Source: SABI01 sp028532915 (GTDB lineage Bacteria > Spirochaetota > Spirochaetia > Sphaerochaetales > Sphaerochaetaceae). From it: DNA of 64,000 bases. Shown here piece by piece: positions 35,130 through 43,181 of this stretch. Position numbers and translations under genes: made by a program. Below the pieces are notes generated by a model. The model saw only the letters and a program-made list of their open reading frames with translations. It had not been told where the DNA came from and did not search any database. The stretch lies in assembly GCA_963677225.1 (NCBI GenBank), contig OY781923.1:1302001-1366000 (forward strand), in the 5' to 3' direction. Numbering within the stretch: position 1 is the first letter of the stretch; each line of letters opens with the position of its first letter.

Positions 35130-36569
35130 TTACCCCTTTGTTGTCTCATGGTAAACTTTAACATATTCCTGAGCAGAATTCTTCCATGAAAAATCTTTTT
35201 CCATTCCGCGCACTCTCATTTCTTCATACGTTTTCCTGTCATTATAATAAACGTCAACAGCCCTCTTGACCGCTGCGTAGATCCCGCTTCCCGAAATTTC
35301 ATCATAGAGGAAGCCTGTCCCTCCCGCTTCTTCAGCATCTGTTACCGAATCGGCTATGCCCCCGGTCCTCCGGGCGATTACTACGGTTCCGTATCTCATC
35401 GAATACATCTGATTCAGGCCGCACGGTTCGTATCGGCTCGGCATGAGGAAGAAATCACTCCCACCTTCAACCAGATGCGCCGCCTCGTTCGAGAAGACAA
35501 GATTGACCGAGAGATTCTCATGGAGCCGGCTCAGCGTCATCAGCTTCTCTTCGATCTTCTCATCTCCTGTCCCGACAATAAGAACTTGAACCTTCATCTC
35601 ACTCAGGATCTGTTCCAGCACCGAAGGTGTTCCCTGACACAACTCATAAAATCCTTTCTGTTCGGCGATTCTGGAGACCATCGATATAACGGGGATTTCA
35701 TCATTTTCTGGAAGGTCGAACCGTTTCTGCAGCTCTTTTTTCACCAGTTTCTTCTTTTCCATACTGTCCGAATCGAACTGGACGGGAAGATATCGGTCAA
35801 CGGATGGATTCCATTCCTCCAGATCGATGCCGTTGAGTATCCCGTACAGATCTCTATTACGGTCTTTAAGGATCTTGTCGAGGCCGCATCCCTGCTGTTT
35901 GCTCTGGATCTCTTTGGCATAGGTCGGACTTACTGTGGTGATCGTATCAGCATGAAGCAGTGCACATTTCATCATGTTGACCCTCGCATCGACTGTCGAA
36001 TCGGAAAGCATGCTTTCATCGCTCGGGATATCGGCAAGCAGCAGGTCCAGACGGGGAAATTCCCCCTGATAGGCGAGATTGTGGATGGTGAATACACTCT
36101 TTGTCTCTTTGAATGTCTTATCCTGTCTGATCAGATATGGAAGAAATCCCGTTGTCCAGTCATGACAGTGAAGGATATCGGGAATCCATCCGATCTGTTT
36201 GCACAACACTGCAGCTGTCTTGCTCATCAAGGTGAATCGCAGCAGGTTGTCATGGTAGGGGGCAAAGGACGTATCACCGTAGATGCCGGCCCGGTCTGTA
36301 AAATAAGGGTGGCTGATCAGGTAGACCGTGATATCATTCACTTTCTGCTCAAGGATCGAGATATTCTGCTCTTTCCCCCCTATAGAGACTGAAATTTCCG
36401 TGTCGACAGGAGAAAAACCGCTGTCATCAGTCAACCCGTAATCGGGCAGGATTATACGTACATCGTGTCCGAGTCTGCCCAATGAAATCGAAAGAGAAGA
36501 GCTTACATCCGCGAGCCCTCCCGACTTGGAGTAGGGGACCGCTTCGCTGCTTGTCATTAATATTCTCAT
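35130..36569 (-). CDS. glgA: glycogen synthase (ADP-glucose)
   Basis: The frame starts at 36605, but MRILMTSSEAVPYSKSGGLADV at ATG 36569 is the canonical N-terminus, including the KSGGL ADP-glucose loop; the site upstream has only a weak ribosome-binding sequence. The 479-residue GT5 enzyme has the starch-synthase catalytic domain (HCHDWTTGFLPYL, VFTIHNLAYQG) and the C-terminal Rossmann domain with SRIAEQKGF, MPSRYEPCGLNQMYSMRYGT and RRTGGIADSV. With GlgC it builds glycogen. No branching enzyme or phosphorylase is in the window. Confidence 0.96.
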   Translation of the reverse strand: MRILMTSSEAVPYSKSGGLADVSSSLSISLGRLGHDVRIILPDYGLTDDSGFSPVDTEISVSIGGKEQNISILEQKVNDITVYLISHPYFTDRAGIYGDTSFAPYHDNLLRFTLMSKTAAVLCKQIGWIPDILHCHDWTTGFLPYLIRQDKTFKETKSVFTIHNLAYQGEFPRLDLLLADIPSDESMLSDSTVDARVNMMKCALLHADTITTVSPTYAKEIQSKQQGCGLDKILKDRNRDLYGILNGIDLEEWNPSVDRYLPVQFDSDSMEKKKLVKKELQKRFDLPENDEIPVISMVSRIAEQKGFYELCQGTPSVLEQILSEMKVQVLIVGTGDEKIEEKLMTLSRLHENLSVNLVFSNEAAHLVEGGSDFFLMPSRYEPCGLNQMYSMRYGTVVIARRTGGIADSVTDAEEAGGTGFLYDEISGSGIYAAVKRAVDVYYNDRKTYEEMRVRGMEKDFSWKNSAQEYVKVYHETTKG

Positions 36570-36663
36570 ACGATAATTAGACCACTCTTTGCAAGAGAAG
36601 GTCAAGGAATTTCTCTCAAATTATATAAATCCTCATATCGTCAGTTACGGCGGACATATTCGC

Positions 36664-36701
36664 AAAAAAATAAGGATATCCAATCTGTGAGGATATCCTT
36701 A
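36664..36701 (-). terminator. terminator of the 6S-TPR-tsaE-tsaB-trxB transcript
   Basis: On the minus strand AAGGATATCC ... GGATATCCTT forms a 10-bp stem followed by ATTTTTTT, 20 nt after the trxB stop. Confidence 0.88.
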
Positions 36702-36720
36702 CGGTGTATCAAGATCGCAC

Positions 36721-37671
36721 CTATTTGTATGACTGTCCTTTGAGTTCATCGATGAATTCAGAAGCGAAATGGGCTGCTACGGCTCCGTCGGAAGCTGCCG
36801 TTATGATCTGTTTGAATGGCCCGTTTCTCACATCACCTACGGCGTACAGGCCGGGGATGCTCGTTCTCATGAGTTCATCGGTGACAACGTATCCGTCGGC
36901 ATCAGTTTCGGCATACGGTATCAGGTTCGTCTTCGGATTGGCTCCGATGAAGATGAACACGGCATCAAACTGCTCATCATAATCTCTGTCATGTTCGATA
37001 TCATGAAGGGAGACCGTGGTAACTCTGGATCCGTCCCCTTTGATCTCATTGAGTGTATGCATGAATCTTGTTTCTATATGGTCATCGTGTTCAACCATGC
37101 CCGCGATCGAACGCTGTGCTCTGAAACGGTCTTTGCGGTGTATGATCACGACGTTCTGTGTGATCTTTGAAAGAAACAGCGATTCTCCGCAGGCACTGTC
37201 TCCGCCGCCGACGACGAGGATTTTCTTGTCTCTGAAAAACGGTCCGTCGCAGGTTGCGCAGTAGGAGACACCTTTTCCCTGATACTCTTTTTCTCCGGGG
37301 ATCCCCAGTTCTTTTCTTTTCGCTCCGGTTGCCATGACCACAACCGGGACAGTGTATTCACCGTCACTCGTTTTCACAGTGAAACTTCCATCGCTGTTGT
37401 GATCGACCGCCTCAACCGAGGTGAGAACTATCTTTGCACCGAATTGTTCGGCCTGTCTCTGGAATTTATCTGCAAGTTCGAATCCGCTCACAGGATCGAC
37501 GAACCCCGGATAGTTCTCAAGATCATCCACGACCAGGGTCTGTCCGCCGGGAGCCATCTCTTCAAGCAGATATGCTTTCAGTCCAGCCCTTGCGGCATAC
37601 TGTGCTGCCGAAAGACCTGCGGGTCCTCCGCCAATAATAATCATGTCAATTTTCTCTTGTGCTTCGCTCAT
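36721..37671 (-). CDS. trxB: thioredoxin reductase
   Basis: ATG 37671 (MSEAQEKIDMIIIGG) is preferred because AAGAGG lies ~9 nt upstream; an ATG at 37689 overlapping the tsaB stop would add six residues. The 316-residue flavoprotein has the FAD-binding IIGGGPAGLSAAQYAAR, the redox-active CATC (SYCATCDGPFF), the NADPH-binding VVGGGDSACGE with HRKDRFRA, and the C-terminal GLYAVGDVRNGPFKQIITAASDGA. It reduces thioredoxin (trxA at 44964) using NADPH. It is the last gene of the tsaB unit. Confidence 0.94.
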   Translation of the reverse strand: MSEAQEKIDMIIIGGGPAGLSAAQYAARAGLKAYLLEEMAPGGQTLVVDDLENYPGFVDPVSGFELADKFQRQAEQFGAKIVLTSVEAVDHNSDGSFTVKTSDGEYTVPVVVMATGAKRKELGIPGEKEYQGKGVSYCATCDGPFFRDKKILVVGGGDSACGESLFLSKITQNVVIIHRKDRFRAQRSIAGMVEHDDHIETRFMHTLNEIKGDGSRVTTVSLHDIEHDRDYDEQFDAVFIFIGANPKTNLIPYAETDADGYVVTDELMRTSIPGLYAVGDVRNGPFKQIITAASDGAVAAHFASEFIDELKGQSYK

Positions 37672-37688
37672 TGTTCGTAACCTCTTCA

Positions 37689-38390
37689 TTACTTCTTTGA
37701 TCTGTTCTTCTCTAATAAAGATAACTCGGCATCGCTCAATCGTATATAGGTGGGACCGCTTGAGATATCATCGGGACCTTCTTTCTCATATAAGGCTTTC
37801 CCGAGAGTAATAAGAGAGTTACCGTATTCACGAATCTGAAGATTATCATTTATGATATCGGGAAATAGATCATAAGAGTCTCTCATGTTCTCAAGTTTTT
37901 CACTGAGTGTCAGACCATCAGGTCCGCTGATGATGATCGTTTTATATTGTGTGATTAAGTCACACACCTGTTCGACCGTGAGGTCCACATCCGGGCTGAG
38001 GCGTCTGCCGCGTTCGAACAGAGCGACGTAGTAGCGTTTTTTCTTCGCATCCAGAGCAACCAGCACGGGATAAGCAGCATATGCGAGCGGATACGCGAAA
38101 GTCTGCAGTGTCGATACACTCACATATGGTACACCGGAGGCGAGTGAGATCCCTTTAATGGTGGACATTGCCACTCTCAGCCCGGTAAACGAGCCGGGTC
38201 CTTTTGTACATACCAGCAGATCAAGATCCTTCCACACCAGTGAGTGCCTGTCGAGTATCTCATTCATCAAGGGTACCAGTTCTTCAGTGTATCTTCTACC
38301 GATGGTGAAAGAGACCGAATTGAAGAAATCGGGGTCCTGCAGGGCCAGATGCAGTGTATCATGAGAGCTGTCAACAGCTAAAATAGTCAT
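37689..38390 (-). CDS. tsaB: tRNA threonylcarbamoyladenosine biosynthesis protein TsaB
   Basis: This 233-residue member of the ASKHA fold partners TsaD and TsaE in making t6A37 in ANN-decoding tRNAs. Characteristic segments are ILAVDSSHDTLHLAL, the GRRYTEELVPLMNEIL helix, and CTKGPGSFTGLRVAMSTIKGISLA, a TsaB signature. It overlaps tsaE by four bases upstream, and its stop overlaps a possible trxB start. TsaC and TsaD are not in this window. Confidence 0.93.
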   Translation of the reverse strand: MTILAVDSSHDTLHLALQDPDFFNSVSFTIGRRYTEELVPLMNEILDRHSLVWKDLDLLVCTKGPGSFTGLRVAMSTIKGISLASGVPYVSVSTLQTFAYPLAYAAYPVLVALDAKKKRYYVALFERGRRLSPDVDLTVEQVCDLITQYKTIIISGPDGLTLSEKLENMRDSYDLFPDIINDNLQIREYGNSLITLGKALYEKEGPDDISSGPTYIRLSDAELSLLEKNRSKK

Positions 38391-38818
38391 AACGCAAGTC
38401 CTTTGACCGTGATTCGTCTATCCTGATTATCCAATATTTCAATATCGATGTATATAGTATCGTCGGGGAGGATCTCATCGATCTTCTCGCTCCATTCGAT
38501 CAGGGTGATTCCTTTCTGGTACAGCAGTTCTTCGCCTCCGATCCCATCAAATTCCTCTACACCGTCTATCCTGTACAGATCCATATGCTGGAGCGGTATC
38601 GATCCAGCATACTCCTGAATGAGCGTGAAGGTGGGACTCACGATCGCATCGGTAATCCCTATCGCCTCGGCGATCCCTTTGGCGATGACTGTCTTTCCGG
38701 CACCGAGAGAACCTCTCAGTGAGATGAGCGCCCGATCAGAACATGCAGCGGCGATATCTCTTCCCAACTGTCTGGTCTGTTCGACTGTCGTGCATATGAA
38801 AGTCCTGCTCTCAATCAT
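38387..38818 (-). CDS. tsaE: tRNA threonylcarbamoyladenosine ATPase TsaE
   Basis: ATG 38818 is chosen because GAGGAGG sits 9 nt upstream within the end of the TPR gene; the frame alone would extend six residues further. The 143-residue P-loop protein has Walker A RGSLGAGKTVIAKGIA (about 38), IVSPTFTLIQEY, MDLYRIDG and LIEWSEKI, all standard for TsaE (YjeE). It binds ATP and drives turnover of the TsaBD complex. It overlaps the upstream TPR gene by 8 nt and tsaB by 4 nt. Confidence 0.94.
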   Translation of the reverse strand: MIESRTFICTTVEQTRQLGRDIAAACSDRALISLRGSLGAGKTVIAKGIAEAIGITDAIVSPTFTLIQEYAGSIPLQHMDLYRIDGVEEFDGIGGEELLYQKGITLIEWSEKIDEILPDDTIYIDIEILDNQDRRITVKGLAL

Positions 38819-39980
38819 GGACCATTTCCTCCTCATGAAGTTCGATTCCGCTTCGGATGAACAGCTGTTCGATAAGATTTTTGATCATCGGGTCGTTTTC
38901 GTCAATCTTTTTCGCCTTGATCAGCAGATGCGACACCTTGTTGTACTGTTCGTCCTCCAGCAGAAGGAATGCGAGGTTGCTCAGGATGGTAAGATTGTCC
39001 TCTTCCATCTCGAGCGCTATCTCAAGGTAGTCCTTAGCCAGTTCTCTTTCTTTCAGCTCCAATGCACAAATCGAAAGTTCATTGTAGATGTCTGGATTTC
39101 TCTCACCGAGAGTGAGGCATGTAAGGAAACACTGCTGTGCCTCCTCATAGCGTTCGAGCCTGCGTAGAGCCCATCCTTTGATGAACCAGCCGGACCAGTT
39201 CTTCTCGTTACGCGTGCAGAATTCACTGATAAGATTCAGAGCCTGCTGTTCGTTCCCCAGCTGCATCTCATCGAACGCTTCCTGCAGAGTCTGTTCATCT
39301 TGAGACTGCTGCTGGAGCTCTTTGACCTTCTCTTCAATGATCTGTCTCTTTTCTCCGTCGGGAGCATAAGAAAGATACTTCTTCAGATATTCCAGGGCAA
39401 TCTCATCATTTCCGAGAAAGAGCTGGAGCAGACCGAACTCGCTCAGAAGCAGGTGAGAAAGAGGGTGAGCTTTCAATCCTTCCTTCAGAATCGCGATCTG
39501 TTTTCTCGTATACGAGTCGAACAGTTCGTTATTCTCGTCATCTACTGCCTGTTTTGCATGACGGGCATAGAGGGTTGCGATGTTTACATAGAGTTCAGGG
39601 ATTGCCGGGTTTATATGGACTGCGGCAAGATAGAGTTCGATGGCGAAATCAAGATCTCCCGTCTTTGCTTTGCTCGCACCTGCGAGCTGAAGCTCGTGCA
39701 CGACATCGGGCTGCAATGCCAGAAGAAAATCGATGTAGTACGAGATATGGTCGTGTTCCGGCTTATGTGCTATGACCTTGATGAGACCCGAGGCGAGCAT
39801 AGCGATAGATATCCCTTCTTCACCTTTTATCTCGTTAGTTCCGTCCTGAAGCTGGACGGGGATGGGGATCTCAGAATTTATTCTGAACTCTTTGTTATTC
39901 GTTTCGAAATCCTGTGCAAGGTGGATGAATACCACATCCTGCAGTTTCAGATCATACGCCTTTTTATCATCATCTTTCAT
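38811..39980 (-). CDS. tetratricopeptide-repeat protein
   Basis: This 389-residue soluble protein begins with an ~80-residue domain lacking recognised motifs, followed by at least six TPR-like helix pairs (for example PELYVNIATLYARH, AIALEYLKKYLSYAP-type units, WSGWFIKGWALRRLERYEEAQQCF, PDIYNELSICALELKERELAKDYLEIAL, LTILSNLAFLLLEDEQYNKV). TPR arrays bind other proteins; no partner is evident. Its ribosome-binding site CAGGAA follows directly on the U-tract of the 6S RNA, so its expression may depend on read-through from the 6S promoter. It overlaps tsaE by 8 nt. Confidence 0.85.
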   Translation of the reverse strand: MKDDDKKAYDLKLQDVVFIHLAQDFETNNKEFRINSEIPIPVQLQDGTNEIKGEEGISIAMLASGLIKVIAHKPEHDHISYYIDFLLALQPDVVHELQLAGASKAKTGDLDFAIELYLAAVHINPAIPELYVNIATLYARHAKQAVDDENNELFDSYTRKQIAILKEGLKAHPLSHLLLSEFGLLQLFLGNDEIALEYLKKYLSYAPDGEKRQIIEEKVKELQQQSQDEQTLQEAFDEMQLGNEQQALNLISEFCTRNEKNWSGWFIKGWALRRLERYEEAQQCFLTCLTLGERNPDIYNELSICALELKERELAKDYLEIALEMEEDNLTILSNLAFLLLEDEQYNKVSHLLIKAKKIDENDPMIKNLIEQLFIRSGIELHEEEMVHD

Positions 39981-39992
39981 GTATAATTCCTG

Positions 39993-40187
39993 AAAAAAGG
40001 CCTGCGGTATATTGCTCGGAGGGATATCTCTTGAACCGGAAGTTCAAGGTGGGGTCCTTGGTGACGGACATCATGTTCCTTTGAAGGGAGACGAAACTCC
40101 CTAGGGGCAATTCAATCCATCTATACCAGATCCCGTTATTGTTGTTTGAGCCAAGAGAACTAGTCTCGTTGCAACCACCGCAGACCT
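39993..40187 (-). ncRNA. ssrS: 6S RNA (RNA polymerase-binding)
   Basis: On the minus strand a ~195-nt RNA is closed by AGGTCTGCGGT pairing with ACCGCAGGCCT, followed by TTTTTT. The 3' arm contains CACCTTGAAC-TTCCG-GTTCAAG, nearly the E. coli 6S segment CACCUUGAACCAAGGGUUCAAG, and TGTCCGTC resembling its GGUCCGUC. A promoter with correct spacing maps the 5' end to about 40187. The region between zapB-like and TPR genes has no ORF. 6S RNA mimics open promoters and holds sigma70-RNA polymerase in stationary phase. The identification is from memory of the consensus, not a covariance search. Confidence 0.78.
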
Positions 40188-40192
40188 ATAAA

Positions 40193-40221
40193 TTTTTATT
40201 CTTCAGGTGAGCGTGTTTCAA
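40193..40221 (-). promoter_or_regulatory. promoter of the 6S RNA
   Basis: On the minus strand TTGAAA (40216-40221) and TAAAAA (40193-40198) are separated by 17 bp, placing transcription start at about 40187, exactly where the 6S closing stem begins. Confidence 0.6.
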
Positions 40222-40282
40222 GCTTAGAAAGCTATACACTATTTGCTCACACAATTTCAACACCTTATGCTAACATAATCAT

Positions 40283-40311
40283 AAAAAAAACGGAACCGTC
40301 ACAAGGTTCCG
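40283..40311 (-). terminator. terminator of the infC-rpmI-rplT-zapB-like operon
   Basis: On the minus strand CGGAACC-TTGTGAC-GGTTCCG is followed by TTTTTTTTAT, 22 nt after the ZapB-like gene's stop. Confidence 0.9.
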
Positions 40312-40333
40312 CCTTTAGGTATCGATAGATTGA

Positions 40334-40675
40334 TCAGCGAACAAGATCGTCCAGGGAAACTTCGTTTATTTCCACTCCGTTTCCGCTTGTGAATTTGTCC
40401 GCCTCTTCAAGATCGCCAGATAAGGTATCCATAATCTCGATGTCATCAAGACCTTCTATCATGTCGAGCTGACTGAGTGCATTGTTGATACTCGATTCAA
40501 TAAGTTTTGCGTCGCTGCTGAACGTTTCAGTATATTTCTGCAATTCTTCATTGTGAGTAGTAAGCACATCGATCTCATCCTGCATTTCGTCAATTTTCTT
40601 TTCCAGATTTCTGATCAGCACTGCTGCTTTGATAATCCGTTGTTCCAATAACTGAACCTTGTCAAGAGTCGTCAT
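40334..40675 (-). CDS. coiled-coil protein, ZapB-like
   Basis: This 113-residue protein starts with a continuous heptad-patterned helix (about residues 3-60, LEQRIIKAAVLIRNLEKKIDEMQDEIDVL) and ends with an acidic, unstructured tail. Short, strongly coiled-coil proteins after rplT are usually annotated as cell-division ZapB-like or as unknown in spirochaetes; coiled-coil sequence alone does not prove homology. It follows rplT by 34 nt in the infC operon and precedes the operon terminator. Confidence 0.65.
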   Translation of the reverse strand: MTTLDKVQLLEQRIIKAAVLIRNLEKKIDEMQDEIDVLTTHNEELQKYTETFSSDAKLIESSINNALSQLDMIEGLDDIEIMDTLSGDLEEADKFTSGNGVEINEVSLDDLVR

Positions 40676-40709
40676 TATGAATACCTCCTCATATGTGGGG
40701 TGCTCTTAC

Positions 40710-41066
40710 TTATGCAAGAGCACTTTTTGCCTGTGCAACAAGCTGAGAGAACGCTTCTTTGTCCTCGATAGCCATGTTGGAAAGGGCTTTTCTGTTGATC
40801 TCGATATTTGCAAGTTTCAGTCCGTGCATGAACTGTGAGTAGTTCATACCCTCAGCCTGTACCGCAGCGGAGATTCTCGCAATCCAGAGAGATCTGAAAT
40901 CTCTTCTTCGTCGACGTCTGTCACGGTATGCATACTGACCTGCTTTTGCGACAGCATCTTTGGCAACACGGTAGTTGGTGCTTCTTCGTCCCCAATACCC
41001 CTTAGCCTGTTCGATGATCTTTTTTCTTCTGTTCTTGTGTTTTGTTCCGTCTACTGCTCGTGGCAT
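40710..41066 (-). CDS. rplT: 50S ribosomal protein L20
   Basis: This 118-residue basic protein is a textbook L20: AKGYWGRRSTNYRVAKDAV, YAYRDRRRRRRDFRSLWIARI, NYSQFMHGL and the C-terminal QLVAQAK segment. It binds 23S rRNA early in 50S assembly and represses this operon in many bacteria. It lies 12 nt after rpmI. Confidence 0.98.
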   Translation of the reverse strand: MPRAVDGTKHKNRRKKIIEQAKGYWGRRSTNYRVAKDAVAKAGQYAYRDRRRRRRDFRSLWIARISAAVQAEGMNYSQFMHGLKLANIEINRKALSNMAIEDKEAFSQLVAQAKSALA

Positions 41067-41078
41067 CGTCTTTCCTCC

Positions 41079-41279
41079 CTAAAACTTGTATGGAAGCAAG
41101 ACTTGAACTTTCTTTGCTTCTGCATCGCTGAGAATACCTGTGTGACGAAGAGATCTCTTCCTTTTGGTAGTCTTCTTAGTGAGAATATGGCGAAGCCCCT
41201 GCTTTTTATAGCGGACTTTACCAGTACCGGTAACAGAATACCGCTTTGCAGCGGATTTTCTTGTTTTCATTTTTGGCAT
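41079..41279 (-). CDS. rpmI: 50S ribosomal protein L35
   Basis: The 66-residue product begins MPKMKTRKSAAKRY and contains KKQGLRHILTKKTTKRKRSL, the L35 pattern. It sits between infC and rplT as in nearly all bacteria. Confidence 0.98.
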   Translation of the reverse strand: MPKMKTRKSAAKRYSVTGTGKVRYKKQGLRHILTKKTTKRKRSLRHTGILSDAEAKKVQVLLPYKF

Positions 41280-41356
41280 ATAGCACCTCTTTTGCGCCCA
41301 GAAGGAACAAGAACCCCTTCGAGCAGCGAATATTTACTATCCCAACGGGATAAAAT

Positions 41357-41887
41357 TTATCGTTTTCCTTTCGCAGGAGAGACGATGAGACTCATCATCC
41401 TTCCTTCCATCATAGCATGCCGGTCTAGATTGTAGGCAACCTCGCGTTCATCGAGCAAACGGAGAATGGAATCGAGAACGACCTTACCCAATTCCGTATG
41501 GGCAAGCTCTCTACCTCTGAACCTGACCGAAACTTTCACTTTATTTCCTTCCTGAAGGAAATCTGCGATCGCCTTCGTCTTGAATTCCATATCATGCTTT
41601 TCGATCTTAGGCTGCATCCTGATCTCTTTGAGCTTGATCACAGTCTGATTCTTTTTGGCTTCTCTAATCCGTTTTTCCTGCTCGTAGCGGTATTTTCCGT
41701 AATCGATGATCTTACATACAGGAGGATTCGCATTGGGAGAGACTTCTACTAGGTCAAGACCTGCATTCTCAGCTTCTTCGATGGCAGAGTAGATCGGTAA
41801 TACTCCAAGCTGGTTGCCATCAGCGTCGATAACACGTACTTCACGTGCCCTTATCTGTCTGTTAGTTCTTAATTCTTTAGTAGCCAA
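41357..41887 (-). CDS. infC: translation initiation factor IF-3
   Basis: This 176-residue factor shows the N-terminal domain (TNRQIRAREVRVIDADGNQLG), the central lysine-rich linker, and the C-terminal domain (IRMQPKIEKHDMEFKTKAIADFLQEGNKVKVSVRFRGRE). It prevents premature subunit joining and proofreads start codons. The start codon is TTG at 41887 with AAGGAG five bases upstream; a non-ATG start is typical for infC, where IF-3 represses its own non-canonical initiation. It is the first gene of the infC-rpmI-rplT operon. Confidence 0.97.
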   Translation of the reverse strand: MATKELRTNRQIRAREVRVIDADGNQLGVLPIYSAIEEAENAGLDLVEVSPNANPPVCKIIDYGKYRYEQEKRIREAKKNQTVIKLKEIRMQPKIEKHDMEFKTKAIADFLQEGNKVKVSVRFRGRELAHTELGKVVLDSILRLLDEREVAYNLDRHAMMEGRMMSLIVSPAKGKR

Positions 41888-41960
41888 TAGTTCTCCTTGT
41901 CTCTATACGAAACCGATTTGCTTTGATGAAAATGTATACAGGATAATGCCTGCGACGTCT

Positions 41961-41990
41961 ACTATATCATACCCCCAAGCACTACGTCAA
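41961..41990 (-). promoter_or_regulatory. sigma70 promoter of the infC operon
   Basis: On the minus strand TTGACG (41985-41990) and TATAGT (41961-41966) are 18 bp apart, giving a leader of about 65-70 nt before infC. Confidence 0.65.
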
Positions 41991-42005
41991 AGGGGGAAAT
42001 ATAAT

Positions 42006-42048
42006 TATTAAAACAAAATAATCTCTCAATACCGGAAGATACTGAGAG
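42006..42048 (-). terminator. terminator of fba
   Basis: On the minus strand CTCTCAGTATC...GATATTGAGAG-like pairing (stem CTCTCA/TGAGAG plus inner pairs) is followed by ATTATTTTGTTTT, 19 nt after the aldolase stop. Confidence 0.65.
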
Positions 42049-42066
42049 ATGTGTCCATTGTTGTGA

Positions 42067-43059
42067 CTAAGCCTGCTGAGCGGAACCGAGAACATTCTCG
42101 TTTTTATGCATATACATCTTCTTCAGCTCATCACGGGCCGGTCCGAGGTATTTGCGAGGATCGAATTCACCCGGCTTGTCGTGCAGGATCTTTCTTACTG
42201 CGGCAGTCATGGCAAGGCGGCCGTCGCTGTCGATATTGATCTTGCAGACTGCAGATTTTGCAGCAGTTCTCAACTGTTCTTCGGGGATTCCGACAGAGTC
42301 TTTCAGGTTACCGCCCATCTCGTTGATGGTCTTTACATATTCCTGAGGAACTGAAGAGGAGCCGTGAAGAACGATCGGGAATCCGGGAAGTTTGTCTTCG
42401 ATCTCCTTGAGGATGTCGAATCTGAGTGGAGGAGGAATAAGGATTCCTTCTTCGTTACGTGTGCACTGTTCAGGTTTGAACTTGTTCGCCCCGTGGCTTG
42501 TACCGATTGAGATCGCGAGTGAATCAACACCGGTCTTGCTTACGAAGTCGATGACTTCAGAAGGCTGTGTGTAGGTCGAATGCTCGGCGACGACATCATC
42601 TTCGATACCTGCAAGTACTCCAAGTTCTCCTTCGACTGTTACATCGAACTGGTGGGCATATTCTACGACTTTCTTTGTCAGTGCGACATTCTCGTCATAG
42701 GAAAAATGGGAACCGTCGATCATGACGGAAGAGAAACCGTTGTCGATACATTCTTTACAAGTCTCGAACGAATCACCATGGTCCAGATGAAGAACGATTG
42801 GAATCTCGTATCCCAGCTCTTTTGCATATTCTGAGGCACCCTTTGCCATGTTTCTGAGCAGGTTGATGTTTGCATAGTCTCTGGCACCCTTCGATACCTG
42901 CAGAATCACTGGAGATTTTGTAGCAACACATGCCTGAATGATAGCCTGCAGCTGTTCCATATTGTTGAAGTTATAAGCAGGGATGGCGTATCCGCCTTTG
43001 ACCGCTTTAGCGAACATTTCTTTGGTGTTCACTAATCCAAGATCTTTGTAAGAAATCAT
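42067..43059 (-). CDS. fba: class II fructose-bisphosphate aldolase
   Basis: This 330-residue zinc enzyme cleaves fructose 1,6-bisphosphate in glycolysis or forms it in gluconeogenesis. It shows the zinc-ligand motif VLHLDHGDSFETC, MIDGSHFSYDENV, VEGELGVLAG, the ISIGTSHG zinc/phosphate region, VLHGSSSVPQEYV and INIDSDGRLAMT. The GTSHGANKFKP form is that of the class IIB branch. It is transcribed alone with a downstream terminator. Confidence 0.95.
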   Translation of the reverse strand: MISYKDLGLVNTKEMFAKAVKGGYAIPAYNFNNMEQLQAIIQACVATKSPVILQVSKGARDYANINLLRNMAKGASEYAKELGYEIPIVLHLDHGDSFETCKECIDNGFSSVMIDGSHFSYDENVALTKKVVEYAHQFDVTVEGELGVLAGIEDDVVAEHSTYTQPSEVIDFVSKTGVDSLAISIGTSHGANKFKPEQCTRNEEGILIPPPLRFDILKEIEDKLPGFPIVLHGSSSVPQEYVKTINEMGGNLKDSVGIPEEQLRTAAKSAVCKINIDSDGRLAMTAAVRKILHDKPGEFDPRKYLGPARDELKKMYMHKNENVLGSAQQA

Positions 43060-43181
43060 GATAGATTTTACTCCTTTGTAGTATCTTTATTCCCCCTAAA
43101 CCTACTCCTTTATTACTCTATTGGTCAACTCTTACACAACTTTGAACGAAAAAAAGATTTAAAAAGGGACAACTTGAAAAT

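Noticed and set aside
39981..40221. Leader hairpins considered as a riboswitch for the TPR gene
   Set aside because: No known aptamer core was recognised; the CACCTTGAAC/GTTCAAG element and closing stem fit 6S RNA better.
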